The notes under the pieces: generated by a model | Seen by the model: only the letters and a program-made list of their open reading frames with translations | The model's database searches: none | Told to the model about the DNA's origin: nothing | Position numbers and translations under genes: made by a program | DNA from: Methylobacterium sp. Leaf117 | Lineage (GTDB): Bacteria > Pseudomonadota > Alphaproteobacteria > Rhizobiales > Beijerinckiaceae | Assembly (NCBI RefSeq): GCF_001422985.1 | Contig: NZ_LMNL01000004.1 | Span: forward strand, 3,518-67,517 | Reading direction: 5' to 3' | Length of the DNA stretch: 64,000 nt | Shown here: one piece after another, positions 37,984 through 47,129 of the stretch | How positions within the stretch are numbered: position 1 is the stretch's first letter | Layout: every line of letters starts with the position of its first letter

Positions 37984-38606
37984 GCGGGGGCCTGCGGGGC
38001 CGAAACCGGAGGCGCCTGCAGCACGTCGAGGCGGTAGCGCTCGGTGCGGCTCTGGTGGCGGGGCGTCAGGCCGGGCGCCGTCAGCCCGATCAGGGTTTCC
38101 ACGGCCGCATCGGCGCTGAGGGGAAAGTCCGTCTCACCGAGCCAGTGCACCAGGACGACCTCGCCCCCGGGCTTCAGCGACGCGGTGAGATGTTGGGCGA
38201 TCCGGGACAGGTCCTCGGGGGTGAAGAAGTACAGCACCTCCGACAGCAGCACGAGGTCGAACCGGCCGGGCGGCCATTCATCCGGCACCGCCGCCCGCAG
38301 GAAGTCGACCTGCGGGCTGTCGGCGCAGCGCGCGCGGGCGGTGTCGAGGGCGCTCTCGGCCACGTCGAGGGCGAGCAGGCGCCCGCAGCGATCGGCGAGG
38401 CGCCGGGTCATGACGCCGATCGAGCAGCCGATCTCCAGGGCCTCGGCGTAGGTCGGCCGGCCGAGCGCCGCCAGGGTGGCGGCGTACTTGGCGTGCTCGT
38501 AGGGCGAGGTGGTGAAGTCCCAGGGATCGGGATTGGCGGCGTAGAGGTCGGTGAAATAATCCGCCGGCAATGTCCGGGTGGCGCGTGTCGGGATGGAGCC
38601 GGTCAT
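37980..38606 (-). CDS. NodS-like SAM methyltransferase
   Basis: A 208-residue class I methyltransferase. It shows Y-F-x-x-L-Y-A-A-N-P-D-P-W-D-F near the start, the SAM motif I L-E-I-G-C-S-I-G (about 68-75), L-A-L-D-V-A motif II and V-L-L-S-E-V-L-Y-F-F. This matches NodS/TpmT-like enzymes, often found in cell-surface or specialised-metabolite loci. The stop overlaps the cytochrome b start (GTGA), so it is the first gene of a three-gene translationally coupled operon. The substrate and why it is coupled to a redox pair are not evident. ATG 38606 is preferred over the longer open frame. Confidence 0.85.
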   Translation of the reverse strand: MTGSIPTRATRTLPADYFTDLYAANPDPWDFTTSPYEHAKYAATLAALGRPTYAEALEIGCSIGVMTRRLADRCGRLLALDVAESALDTARARCADSPQVDFLRAAVPDEWPPGRFDLVLLSEVLYFFTPEDLSRIAQHLTASLKPGGEVVLVHWLGETDFPLSADAAVETLIGLTAPGLTPRHQSRTERYRLDVLQAPPVSAPQAPA

Positions 38607-38702
38607 GAAAGCCTCGCCGATGGGACGCACGGCCCCGAGCCTGAAGCGGACGGGAGGGGAATCGGTGGTCCGGACGCCATCATGCGCGGACCGCGCTGCA
38701 CC

Positions 38703-39977
38703 TCAAACACCCGCCGATCGCGCCTCGGGCGCAAGCATCCCGGGGGGATCGCGCCACAGGAGGTCCGCCGGCCGCGCCTCGGCGAGGATATGGGCCGCCG
38801 CGGCGGTGAGCGCCCGGTCCGGCCCGGGCTGGCGCAGGTAGGTCGCCAGGTCCCGTGCCAGGCGCTCCAGGGGATGCGGGCTGAGGAAGCCCGAGAGCCC
38901 GACCGAGCGCTGGGCCCGCTCCAGCACGTCGAGCCCGGCCCGTTCCACCGCCAGACGGGTGAGGTTGACGTAGGCGATCACCCGCTCGGGCTCCGCCGCC
39001 GGGTCGCTGGCCAGCACCGCCGCCCGGGCCACGAACAGGCGCGCCGTTTCCACCGCGATCGCGGCCTCCCCGAGGCGGGCGGCCTGGTGCGGGTCGCCGC
39101 CGCGCCCGGTGGCCCGGAGATGGGTCCGCAGGGCGTCGAACACCGCCTCGATGCCGCCGAGCTGCACCGCGGCGAAGCGCCAGGCCCCGCCGGAGAAGTG
39201 CGGCTCGGCGAAGTAGGCGTCCGGTCCGCCGACGAAGCCGCCCGGATCGGCGGGCAGGCCGGTGAAGTCGAGGATGCCCGAGGTGGAGGCGCGCATGCCG
39301 TGGGCCTGCCAACCGGAAAGGTCGGCCCGGGTCCCGGCCACGAGGTTGGCCACCAGCATCTGCTGGCGCCCGTCCGGCCGGCGCGCGGTGACGAGGGGGC
39401 GGGTGACCGATCCGGCCCCGGAGGCGAACGACTTGACCCCGCGCAGCCGCCAGCCGGCCTCGGCTCCTTGCGGAGCTTCCAAGCCTTCCAGGCCTTGCAA
39501 GTCTTCGACGCCCGGCAAGCCTTCCACGTCCGGCACGTCTTCCAGACTGAGGCCGCCGGTCTGGGGCTGGGTGTTCCAGACCCCGAACAGGTGCCCGGCC
39601 CGGACGTCGCCTGCGAGGCGCTCGGCCACCGCCGGGTCGGCGTAGCGCAGGATCAGCAGCAGGGCGTTGACGTGGCCCTCATAGAGTCGGCCGAGGGCGA
39701 GGCTGCCGCGCCCGACCCGCGCCAGGACGTCGGCGAGGACCGGCGCCCGCTCGGGCGCGTCGAGGCCGGCGCCGCCGAGGGACACCGGCAGCGGCGCCGC
39801 CAGCAGTCCGGCCTCGTATGCGTGGGCCACGTCTTCGGCCGGAAACCCGCCCGCGCGGTCGAGGGCGTCGGCGCGCTCGCCGGCCCGGTCCGCCACCGCC
39901 CGGGCCGCCGCCAGAATCCTCGCCGGGTCGGGGGCCGAGCAGTCCTGAAGATGTCGATGAAGGGGGATGAAGTTCAT
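38703..39977 (-). CDS. acyl-CoA dehydrogenase-like flavoprotein (SfnC/DszC-like)
   Basis: A 424-residue flavoprotein of the acyl-CoA dehydrogenase fold. The N-terminal helical domain, an F-G-V-W-N-T-Q flavin-site segment, the R-x-V-x-S-F-A-S-G-A-G strand and a C-terminal helical domain are visible. It lies 167 bp after sfnB on the same strand. Family members near sfn genes are thought to act in sulfur acquisition from organosulfur compounds, so a related role is likely. Residues about 165-190 are an unusual acidic insertion (V-E-G-L-P-G-V-E-D-L-Q-G repeat) coded by a short tandem repeat. The acyl-CoA catalytic glutamate is not obvious, consistent with a monooxygenase. Confidence 0.7.
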   Translation of the reverse strand: MNFIPLHRHLQDCSAPDPARILAAARAVADRAGERADALDRAGGFPAEDVAHAYEAGLLAAPLPVSLGGAGLDAPERAPVLADVLARVGRGSLALGRLYEGHVNALLLILRYADPAVAERLAGDVRAGHLFGVWNTQPQTGGLSLEDVPDVEGLPGVEDLQGLEGLEAPQGAEAGWRLRGVKSFASGAGSVTRPLVTARRPDGRQQMLVANLVAGTRADLSGWQAHGMRASTSGILDFTGLPADPGGFVGGPDAYFAEPHFSGGAWRFAAVQLGGIEAVFDALRTHLRATGRGGDPHQAARLGEAAIAVETARLFVARAAVLASDPAAEPERVIAYVNLTRLAVERAGLDVLERAQRSVGLSGFLSPHPLERLARDLATYLRQPGPDRALTAAAAHILAEARPADLLWRDPPGMLAPEARSAGV

Positions 39978-40144
39978 GGACAGCACATGGATCACGCCCG
40001 CGCGATCTCCAGACGCTGATTGCGTACACAAGCTCCGTTTTTCCCCGTCGAAGCCCGGTTCTCCCGCGTCAAAAAGCACCTGGGTTGCCGAGGCGCACGA
40101 CGGCGCGGCGGGGGCGCCGCCGCGCTCCGTCCGGTTCCCCCGCG

Positions 40145-41422
40145 TCAGCTCCAGGCGTGGAAGGGCGGGTTCACGCCGTTGAGGGCGTGATTGCCGACGA
40201 TCGCGTATTTCCAGCGCACGGGGTCGTGGAGGGTGTGGGTGCGGGCGTTGCGCCAGTGCCGGTCGAGGTTGTGCTCGGCTAGGGTCGAGCGGGTGCCGGC
40301 GAGCTCGAACAGGGTGTTGGTCGTGCTCAGAGCCACCTCGGTGGTGAGCACCTTGGCCTCCGCCACCGCCAGCTGCGCCGCCGCCACCGTGTCGGCCTGC
40401 GGTGCCGCCACGGCGGCGTCGAGGGCGAGGCCCGCCCGGTCGAGCAGCGCCTCGGCCGCGTGCAGCCGGATGGTCAGGTCGCCGACGATGCGGATGGTGT
40501 GGGGGTCGTCGGAGGCCCGCTCCAGGCCGCTGTCGACCCAGGGGCGCGACCGGGTGCGCACGAACTCGATGGTCTCGGCGAGCGCCGCCCGGGCGATGCC
40601 CGCATCCACGGCCGCCTGGATGATCTGGAAGATGGCCCCGTCGGCGCTCGGGGCGGCGTAGCCCTTCCAGGCCGGCACCAGATGGGTCTTGGGCACCCGC
40701 ACGCCGTCGATCCGCACCGTGCCGCTGGCGGTGGTGCGCTGGCCGAAGCTCGACCAGTCGTCGATCACCGTGAGGCCCGGGGCGTTGCGTTCGGCGATGG
40801 CGTACCAGGCTCGGCCCGCGTCATCGAGGGCCACGATGGGCACGAGATGGGCCAGCAGCGCGCCGGTGGCGTAGAACTTGGTGCCCTGGACCACGACGTG
40901 GTCGCCGTCCTCGACGAAATGCGTCTTGAAGTCGGCGGCCCGCGGCGTGCCGATCTCCGAGAAGGCATTGCCGAAGCGGGTGCCGGCCAGCACCAGCCCG
41001 AACAGCAGCGCCTTCTGGTCCGCGTCCGACACCGTGTCGATCGCCGCCACGATGCCGAGGTGGTTCTGGGCGATCTGGCCGATCGACGGGTCGGCCGCCG
41101 ACACGATGGCGATGACCTGGGCCACGGTCCGGTACGACAGCCCCGGCCCGCCCTGCGCCCGCGGCACGTTGATCGACCACAGGCCGCTCTGCGAGAACGC
41201 GTCGAGTTCGGCCAGGGGGCGGCGCCCGGTGCGGTCGCGCTCCGAAGCGCCGGCCCGGAACCCCTCCGCCAGCGCGTGGGCGATCCGCAGCGCCTCGGCG
41301 TCGTCGCGGACAATGTGGGCCGGGGCGGCGGGGCGCTCGGGACCGGGCGCCCCGGTGGGCCAGCGATGGGTCTCCCGTGATGTCTGGCTGGCGGCGATGT
41401 TCGGGCTGACGGCGATGGTCAT
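40145..41422 (-). CDS. SfnB-family sulfur acquisition oxidoreductase
   Basis: A 425-residue FMN-dependent acyl-CoA-dehydrogenase-fold protein. The SfnB hallmarks are present: I-N-V-P-x-x-x-G-G-P-G-L-S-Y near residue 90, I-A-Q-N-H-L-G, F-G-N-A-F-S-E-I-G and the C-terminal N-H-A-L-N-G-V-x-P-P. Such enzymes act with SfnG in using dimethylsulfone as sulfur source. It lies 43 bp downstream of sfnG, likely in one transcript. Reduced flavin must come from a reductase outside this cluster. Confidence 0.87.
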   Translation of the reverse strand: MTIAVSPNIAASQTSRETHRWPTGAPGPERPAAPAHIVRDDAEALRIAHALAEGFRAGASERDRTGRRPLAELDAFSQSGLWSINVPRAQGGPGLSYRTVAQVIAIVSAADPSIGQIAQNHLGIVAAIDTVSDADQKALLFGLVLAGTRFGNAFSEIGTPRAADFKTHFVEDGDHVVVQGTKFYATGALLAHLVPIVALDDAGRAWYAIAERNAPGLTVIDDWSSFGQRTTASGTVRIDGVRVPKTHLVPAWKGYAAPSADGAIFQIIQAAVDAGIARAALAETIEFVRTRSRPWVDSGLERASDDPHTIRIVGDLTIRLHAAEALLDRAGLALDAAVAAPQADTVAAAQLAVAEAKVLTTEVALSTTNTLFELAGTRSTLAEHNLDRHWRNARTHTLHDPVRWKYAIVGNHALNGVNPPFHAWS

Positions 41423-41465
41423 GGCGTGTCTCCGGATCGGGGGCGGTTCGGCGGAGGGCCGCGCG

Positions 41466-42593
41466 TCAGGCGGCCCGCGCCCGTTCGCGGCGGGCCGCCT
41501 CCAGGGCGCGCACCCGCGGGATCACATGTTCGCCGAAATAGGCCACGTCCTCCTGGAAGTGCAGGAAGGCCAGCAGCGCCAGGTCGGCCCCGGCATCCTT
41601 GAGCGCCACGATGCGCGCGGCGATCTGGTCCGGCGTGCCGATCAGGTTGGTCTTGAAGCCGTCATTGTACTGGACGAGGTCCTCTAAGCTCGATTTCGCC
41701 CAGTTGCCCTCCCCTTCCGGCGAGGCCTTGCCGGCGTTCTTCGCCTCGTGGCCGAAGGCCTTCACGGCGTCCGGGTCGGCCTGGTCGATGATCTCCCGCA
41801 GGACGGCCTGTGCCTCTTCCTCGGTGTCGCGCGCGATGACGAAGGCGTTGACGCCCACCTTCACCGCATGCCCGTTGGCCTTCGCCTTGGCCTGGAGGTC
41901 GTCGACCTGGGCCCGCAGGCCCTCCGGCGTGTTGCCGTTGGTGAAGTACCAGTCGGAGACGCGGGCGGCCATGTCGCGGGCGGCGCGCGAGGAGCCGCCC
42001 TGGAAGATCTCCGGCTGCGGGTCGGCCGGCTTCGGCCGCAGGGTGTAGTCGCTGTAGCGGTAGAAATCGCCCCGGAAGGTGAAGTTGTCCTGGGTCCAGA
42101 TCCCCCGCAGGGAGCGGATGAACTCCTCCGAGCGGCGGTAGCGCTCGTCGTGGTCGAGCCACGGTTCGCCGATGGCGCGGAACTCGCCCGAGAACCAGCC
42201 CGAGACCACGTTGACGGCGATGCGGCCCTCCGAAAGCTGGCTGATCGTGGCGATCTGCTTGGCGGCCAGCGTCGGGTTCCACGGGCCGGGCAGCAGCGCG
42301 GCGATGACCTTCAGCGTGCTGGTGGCGGCCAGCAGCGCGTGGCTGAAGGCGACGGATTCATGCTGATACTCGGCGCCGTAGCCGGCGGTGAAGCGGATCT
42401 GCGTCAGGGCGTAGTCGAACCCGGCGGCCTCGGCGATCTGCGCGAGGCGGCGGTTGTAGGGGCCGTCCCAGCTCGTGCGCTGGGGAATCTTGCTGATGAC
42501 GAGGCCGCCCGAGACGTTGGGCACCCAGTAGGCGAAGCGGATCGGATCGCTGTCGTCGTGGTGCGGCGGTTGGAAGCTCATGTTCGGATCCAT
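41466..42593 (-). CDS. sfnG: dimethylsulfone monooxygenase SfnG
   Basis: A 375-residue FMNH2-dependent luciferase-like monooxygenase. It starts with the family segment R-F-A-Y-W-V-P-N-V-S-G-G-L-V and has N-V-V-S-G-W-F-S-G-E-F and I-F-Q-G-G-S-S-R-A-A. The enzyme cleaves dimethylsulfone to methanesulfinate and formaldehyde; formaldehyde would suit a methylotroph. It is the first gene of sfnG-sfnB-(acyl-CoA dehydrogenase-like). The upstream 630 bp have no gene and should contain the promoter. No flavin reductase sfnF is visible nearby. Confidence 0.9.
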   Translation of the reverse strand: MDPNMSFQPPHHDDSDPIRFAYWVPNVSGGLVISKIPQRTSWDGPYNRRLAQIAEAAGFDYALTQIRFTAGYGAEYQHESVAFSHALLAATSTLKVIAALLPGPWNPTLAAKQIATISQLSEGRIAVNVVSGWFSGEFRAIGEPWLDHDERYRRSEEFIRSLRGIWTQDNFTFRGDFYRYSDYTLRPKPADPQPEIFQGGSSRAARDMAARVSDWYFTNGNTPEGLRAQVDDLQAKAKANGHAVKVGVNAFVIARDTEEEAQAVLREIIDQADPDAVKAFGHEAKNAGKASPEGEGNWAKSSLEDLVQYNDGFKTNLIGTPDQIAARIVALKDAGADLALLAFLHFQEDVAYFGEHVIPRVRALEAARRERARAA

Positions 42594-43224
42594 GCGTTTT
42601 CAGCGGGCGCGCAAGGTCGGCGGCCCGGCAGGTTAGGTTTTCGGATTGAATACAAAAGACGAGGCGTCGACATGATTGTCTCACGTCTCCGTGACGCCGA
42701 GGCCTGGACTTGGTCTTTGTTGGTGCTTGCTGTTCCGCGTCTAGAATTGCCCGGACGCGTGTCCGCGTCAAAGGAAGCAAACGGCTTTTTTCAGGCCTCC
42801 GGCGAAAACCCGTTCCCCCGAACGCGACCGGCGCCGAAGGTTTGTGTCGTGGGGCCGTTCGGGGACCGGCGCGCCGCTGCGGCCCGGTCATGCGCGCGCC
42901 TTCCGGGCAGGTCCGGGGCGCGGGACAGGGCTGATCCGGCGCCGACGATGCCCGGATTGCGGGCGCTGCCGGGATGCCGAATTCAGTTGCCGGGGCCGGA
43001 TTGCTTGTTCCGGCGCCTTTCTGGGCAGCTGAATGCTGATAAGGTGGGCAATATCGAAAATTTGCCGATCTTGTAAGCTTGCCCTTCAAAATGACATTGC
43101 TTCGCGAAACCGGTCGTTTAAGCACGCGTTAATTCATCGCCCCTTACGTTTGGCTCCATCTCCAAGGGATCGCCGAAGTCTCCGATCTCGGTTCACCCAG
43201 GACTTTCATCCAGGAACACCGTCC
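42594..43224. other. divergent intergenic region with no clear gene
   Basis: 631 bp between sfnG (leftward) and the receiver protein (rightward). Open frames here are not supported by codon use or domains. About 43020-43140 is the most AT-rich part and may hold the promoter for the receiver gene. No operator or RNA motif is clear. Confidence 0.5.
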
Positions 43225-43647
43225 ATGCTGGCCGCGTCCCGACGACCGCTCGTGGTTCTCCTTGCCGGAGACGAGCTGACCCGTTCCATCACCACGAGTT
43301 GCCTCGAGATGTCGGGCTACGACGTGCTCGGCGCCCGCACCGCCGGTGAGGTCGAGAGCCTGCTGCTCGCCCGGCCGGACGAGGGCCGGGTCGACGTGCT
43401 GGTGACCGATGCCGACGTGCGCGACACGGTGGACGGATTGTCCCTGGCGGGCGTGGCCCGCTGCCTCGATCCGACCGTAGGGGTGATCTACACCGTCCGC
43501 TCGCCGCGCCGCCTCGACGGCGAGGCCCTGGAGCCGGGCGCCCTGCGCCTGCGCACGCCCTATCACGGCCACCAGCTCGTCGCCCTGATCACCGACCTCC
43601 TGGCCAGCCCGGCCAATCGACGCGAGCAGACCCGCGCGGCCGCGTGA
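43225..43647 (+). CDS. stand-alone response-regulator receiver domain
   Basis: A 140-residue CheY-like protein. The acidic pair is D16-E17, the phospho-acceptor is probably D62 (L-V-T-D-A-D-V), and T90 follows the fourth strand. The conserved lysine before the fifth-strand proline is replaced by arginine (L-R-T-P-Y, residue 110), which in other receivers weakens or changes phosphorylation. No output domain follows. AGGA lies before ATG 43225. Whether it is phosphorylated and which kinase it serves cannot be told; no kinase gene is nearby. Confidence 0.75.
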   Translation: MLAASRRPLVVLLAGDELTRSITTSCLEMSGYDVLGARTAGEVESLLLARPDEGRVDVLVTDADVRDTVDGLSLAGVARCLDPTVGVIYTVRSPRRLDGEALEPGALRLRTPYHGHQLVALITDLLASPANRREQTRAAA

Positions 43648-44221
43648 GTCGGGGGGCTGCGCCCCCGACCGCCTGCCCGTTTCACACCGCGCCGATTCCA
43701 CCCGCCCGTTGCCCTCCCGCCTGTTGCCCTCCCGCCTCTGCGCGTCTCGATTCACACACCTGATCTTGCAGGCAGACTCTTGCAGGAAGAATCTCGCAGG
43801 CAAACCGCGTCCCGCTCCCCCCTTGTGGGGAGAGGTTCGGCGTGGGGGTGGTTGGGTGACCCTCATCCGGCGGAGGCTGGCGGGGCCACCCCCAGCTCCA
43901 ACGCCACCCCACAGGCTCGACGGATCGCGGGCAGGCCCGAGATCCGCTGGGAAGCAGGGCCGCGTCGTGGTGAGATGCCGTGAATCCAGGAGCCCGCGGA
44001 GAGGGAGCGTGCCCGTCCCCGACGCACCGGCCCAGGCGCCCGCCCCCGGTCGCCAACCCCCAATGTCCAACCCGCCTGTCCGTCCGGCGCCGGGCGGTGT
44101 ATCAGGCGGTTCCCGCCCTGCCCCGCCCTGCCCTGCGACGTGACCGCCCACCGGCCCGCCGGCGGCGCGCGCTGGCGCGGATCGTGCCCGGCTGTCGGGC
44201 CCCAGCGCACCGCGAGAGCCG
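43648..44221. other. intergenic region with repeat element, no gene
   Basis: 574 bp between the receiver gene and sdaA. Most is occupied by a 193-bp dispersed repeat (43815-44007). The open frame within it is a by-product of that repeat, since the second copy at 46758 gives a similar peptide. The leftmost part has short repeated CTGTTGCCCTCCCGCC-like units near 43715. Confidence 0.6.
43815..44007. repeat. intergenic repeat element, copy 1 (193 bp)
   Basis: Begins with a CTCCCC...GGGGAG hairpin around CCTTGTGG and ends near GAGAGGGAGC. It matches the copy at 46758-46950 along both flanks in the same direction, including CGACGGATC and GGGCAGGCCCGA. The central part, 43844-43893, bounded by GGGGGTGG and CCACCCCC, is inverted relative to the other copy. 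Confidence 0.85.
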
Positions 44222-45568
44222 ATGATCAGCGCCTTCGACCTCTTCAAGATCGGAATCGGCCCGTCGAGCTCCCACACCATCGGCCCGATGGTGGCGGCGC
44301 GCCGGTTCCGCACGCGGACGCGCGGGTTGCCCGGCCTCGCCCGCATCCGGGCCGAGATCTTCGGCTCCCTGGCCTGGACCGGGCGCGGGCACGGCACCGA
44401 CACCGCCATCTTCCTCGGGCTCCTCGATCACGAGCCCCACACCGTCGACCCGGACGGGGTCGCCGGCCACGTGGCGGTGCTCGGCGCCGAGAAGCGGCTC
44501 GGACCCGGGGGGGCGGCCTTCGACCCGGTTGCCGACCTCACCTTCAATTTCACCGATCTGCTGCCCCTGCACACCAACGGCCTGCGCTTCTGCGCGCTCG
44601 ATGGCGACGGGGCCGTCCTCGACAGCGAGGAATACTATTCCGTCGGCGGCGGCTTCGTGGTGACCGAGGCCGAGGCGGCCCCCAATGCGGAGGCGGCCTG
44701 CCCCGTGCCCTATGCCAGCGCGGCCGGCCTCCTCGCCCTCTGCGTCGCCGAGGGCCGCACCATCGCCGAGGTGCAGTTCGCCAACGAATGCGGCGCCCGC
44801 ACCCCCGCGGCCGTGGAGGCCGGCCTCGATGCCATCCGCGACGCGATGTTCGCCTGCATCGACCGGGGCCTGCGCCAGGACGGCGAGTTGCCCGGCGGCC
44901 TCAAGGTGCGCCGGCGAGCCCGGCGCCTGCACGACGACCTGACGGAGGGGCGCCTGCGCAACACCCGCGCCGCCCACGAGATCGTCGATTGGATCAGCCT
45001 CTACGCCCTGGCGGTGAACGAGGAGAACGCGGCCGGCGGCCGGGTGGTGACGGCGCCGACCAACGGCGCCGCCGGCATCATCCCGGCGGTGCTGCGCTAC
45101 GCCCGCGATTTCTGCCCCGACTGGTCGGATGCGCGGTCGCGGGAATTCCTGCTCACCGCGGCGGCGGTGGGGGGCCTGATCAAGACCCGGGCCTCGATCT
45201 CGGGCGCCGAGGTCGGCTGCCAGGGGGAGGTCGGCTCGGCCGCCGCCATGGCGGCGGCGGGGCTGGCGGCCTTCCTCGGCGGCCATGCGGCCCAGGTGGA
45301 GAACGCCGCCGAGATCGCGATGGAGCACCATCTCGGCATGACCTGCGACCCCATCGGCGGTCTGGTGCAGATCCCCTGCATCGAGCGCAACGCCTTCGGG
45401 GCCAACAAGGCGGTGGTGGCGGCCTCCCTGGCCCTGCGCGGCGACGGCATCCACCGCGTCACCCTCGACGAGGTCATCGAGACCATGCGCCAGACCGGCC
45501 ACGACATGCAGGCCAAGTACAAGGAGACCTCGCTGGGGGGCCTCGCGGTCAACGTCGCGGCCTGCTGA
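44222..45568 (+). CDS. L-serine ammonia-lyase (serine dehydratase)
   Basis: A 448-residue single-chain iron-sulfur serine dehydratase that converts L-serine to pyruvate and ammonia. The beta domain begins with [15 protein letters not shown]; the alpha domain has [30 protein letters not shown], and the Fe-S cysteines near [12 protein letters not shown] and the final A-A-C. Length is normal. It starts 214 bp after the repeat element. In a methylotroph with the serine cycle this step would need control. Confidence 0.93.
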   Translation: MISAFDLFKIGIGPSSSHTIGPMVAARRFRTRTRGLPGLARIRAEIFGSLAWTGRGHGTDTAIFLGLLDHEPHTVDPDGVAGHVAVLGAEKRLGPGGAAFDPVADLTFNFTDLLPLHTNGLRFCALDGDGAVLDSEEYYSVGGGFVVTEAEAAPNAEAACPVPYASAAGLLALCVAEGRTIAEVQFANECGARTPAAVEAGLDAIRDAMFACIDRGLRQDGELPGGLKVRRRARRLHDDLTEGRLRNTRAAHEIVDWISLYALAVNEENAAGGRVVTAPTNGAAGIIPAVLRYARDFCPDWSDARSREFLLTAAAVGGLIKTRASISGAEVGCQGEVGSAAAMAAAGLAAFLGGHAAQVENAAEIAMEHHLGMTCDPIGGLVQIPCIERNAFGANKAVVAASLALRGDGIHRVTLDEVIETMRQTGHDMQAKYKETSLGGLAVNVAAC

Positions 45569-46145
45569 GGGGCGGCCCGTCCCGGAGAAAGGGAACGGAT
45601 GCGTTTCCCGTTTCGCTCCCGATCACAGGCTCGGTCCGCTCCCGCTGACTCGTATCCGGCCCGGGTTGGTCCGGCGATCGGTCCGATTCAGCGCTTGATC
45701 TGGGGGCAAGATCTGGGGGCAAGATCTCGGGGCAAGATCCGGAGTACAGCGGGGCCGGATCGCGTCGGGACGGTCTCGCTCGCGTTCGGTGCCAGACATA
45801 TGGAACGGAGCGGTTCCGATAGGGTTGTCCCGTCCGAGGGGACTACCGGATGGCGGATGCGGGCTGCGCGCACCCGACCCATCCCGCCGACATGCGAGAC
45901 CGTTTCCATGACCATCCTTCCGCACGCGGCCGGCTCCAGCGTGAGCAGATTCGCGATCCCGTCCGGCCGGGTCCGGGCCGAGACGCGCATTTGGGCCGAG
46001 ACGCGTATCCGGGGCGCCACGCCGGCCTGACGGGCGCATCCGCCCCCCCCACGCTCCCGACGCCTGACCACGCGCCCGGCCGCTGATCGCGCCGAGCCCG
46101 AATCCGACGCTCGCCCTCCCCCGATCCGACGACCGGAGACCCGCC
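45569..46145. other. intergenic region, no gene, with short tandem repeats
   Basis: 577 bp between serine dehydratase and the phospholipase-like gene. No frame shows convincing codon bias or a domain. It contains a 13-bp tandem repeat at 45698 and a shorter duplicated GGGCCGAGACGCG near 45975-46005. Confidence 0.5.
45698..45736. repeat. 13-bp tandem repeat, three units
   Basis: ATCTGGGGGCAAG twice, then ATCTCGGGGCAAG, followed by a degenerate ATCCGG. Non-coding. The 13-bp period is not a multiple of three, in contrast to repeats inside genes of this window. Confidence 0.9.
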
Positions 46146-46667
46146 ATGCGGACCCTGACGCTTGCCCTGCTCCTCGGAGCGCTGACGCTCACCCCCTGTT
46201 TTGCCCCGTCCTTCGCACCGTCCTTCGCCCTCGCTCCATCCCCCGCCGCCGCACAGGACCTGATCGTCCCGCAACATCCCGGATCGAACGGCTTGCAATC
46301 GGAGGAGCCGGGACCGAGCGGACGCGGACTGGAGCGGCCGGGAGTGCCCGTCCCGCCGGACGCGCCCCTGCCCCGGCAGACCCCACGCCCGACCCTGCTG
46401 ATCCACGGGCATTATTGCGGCCCCGGCAACGACGGCATGGAGGTCACGCCGATCGACGCCCTGGATGCCGCCTGCCGCAAGCACGATGCCTGCACGCCCG
46501 ACGGCGGCCTGCCCTCCTGCGGCTGCAACCGCGCCCTCAAGCGCGATGCCGGCCGCGTGGCCGCGAGCCCGCGCGAACCGCAGGATCTCCGCGCCCTCGC
46601 CGGCGTGGTCGCCGGAGCCAGCGACCTGATGCTCTGCACCGACGACGTCGCGGGGCTGGGCCACTGA
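46146..46667 (+). CDS. exported phospholipase A2-like protein
   Basis: A 173-residue exported protein. Residues 1-36 are a signal peptide, extended by an F-A-P-S repeat. The C-terminal 90 residues show the phospholipase A2 core: calcium-loop-like H-Y-C-G-P-G-N (Cys91) and the active site C-R-K-H-D-A-C (Cys110, His113, Asp114, Cys116), then C-G-C (125, 127). True PLA2s use the same His-Asp pair to cleave the sn-2 ester of phospholipids. The region before it is proline-rich. It lacks the full set of disulfides of animal enzymes, as is normal for bacterial members. Activity is inferred. Confidence 0.75.
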   Translation: MRTLTLALLLGALTLTPCFAPSFAPSFALAPSPAAAQDLIVPQHPGSNGLQSEEPGPSGRGLERPGVPVPPDAPLPRQTPRPTLLIHGHYCGPGNDGMEVTPIDALDAACRKHDACTPDGGLPSCGCNRALKRDAGRVAASPREPQDLRALAGVVAGASDLMLCTDDVAGLGH

Positions 46668-46757
46668 AGCGGGCGGCCGGAGGCCGGCGGCGGCCCCCGC
46701 CACCCTCTCGCGCAGCGGCTACGGCACGCACATATCTCGCGGGCTGCGCGGGTCCCC

Positions 46758-46950
46758 CTCCCCCTTGTGGGGAGAGGTTCAGAGTGCGGGTGGCTCCGCC
46801 GGCCTCAGTCGGCTGAGGGGCACCCAACCACCCCACCCTCCAACGCCTTCCCACGGCGCGACGGATCTCGGGCAGGCCCGAAATCCGCTGGGGAGGTGGG
46901 CCGCGTCGCGCTGCGATGTGTGAATGCCGGAGCCTTCCAGGAGAGGGAGC
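46758..46950. repeat. intergenic repeat element, copy 2 (193 bp)
   Basis: Same element as at 43815, same flank direction and same length. The centre, 46786-46835, is the reverse complement of the copy 1 centre: I count 42 of 50 matching positions after inversion. Flanking matches include CCTTGTGGGGAGAGGTTC and GGGCAGGCCCGA. Confidence 0.85.
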
Positions 46951-47129
46951 CCCGGTTGCGCCTCACGGCCCACCCGCAGATGACCGCCATCACGCTGTTT
47001 CTGATCGAGGGTCTTCCCGTCAGAGCTGCGTGAATCCGGTAGCTGAGGGGGGCGCGGGCTGCATCCACGATGGGTCAGCCTGGATGGGTCAGCCTGTAAG
47101 CCGTCTTGCGGGCGATGCGCCGGGGCCTC

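Noticed and set aside
43780..43983. Frame giving a peptide similar to one at 46767-47033
   Set aside because: Similarity comes from the dispersed repeat element, whose core is inverted between copies; not evidence of a protein.
45599..46086. Open frames between serine dehydratase and the PLA2-like gene
   Set aside because: Arginine- and proline-rich composition, no domain, and tandem repeats with a 13-bp period interrupt the frame logic.
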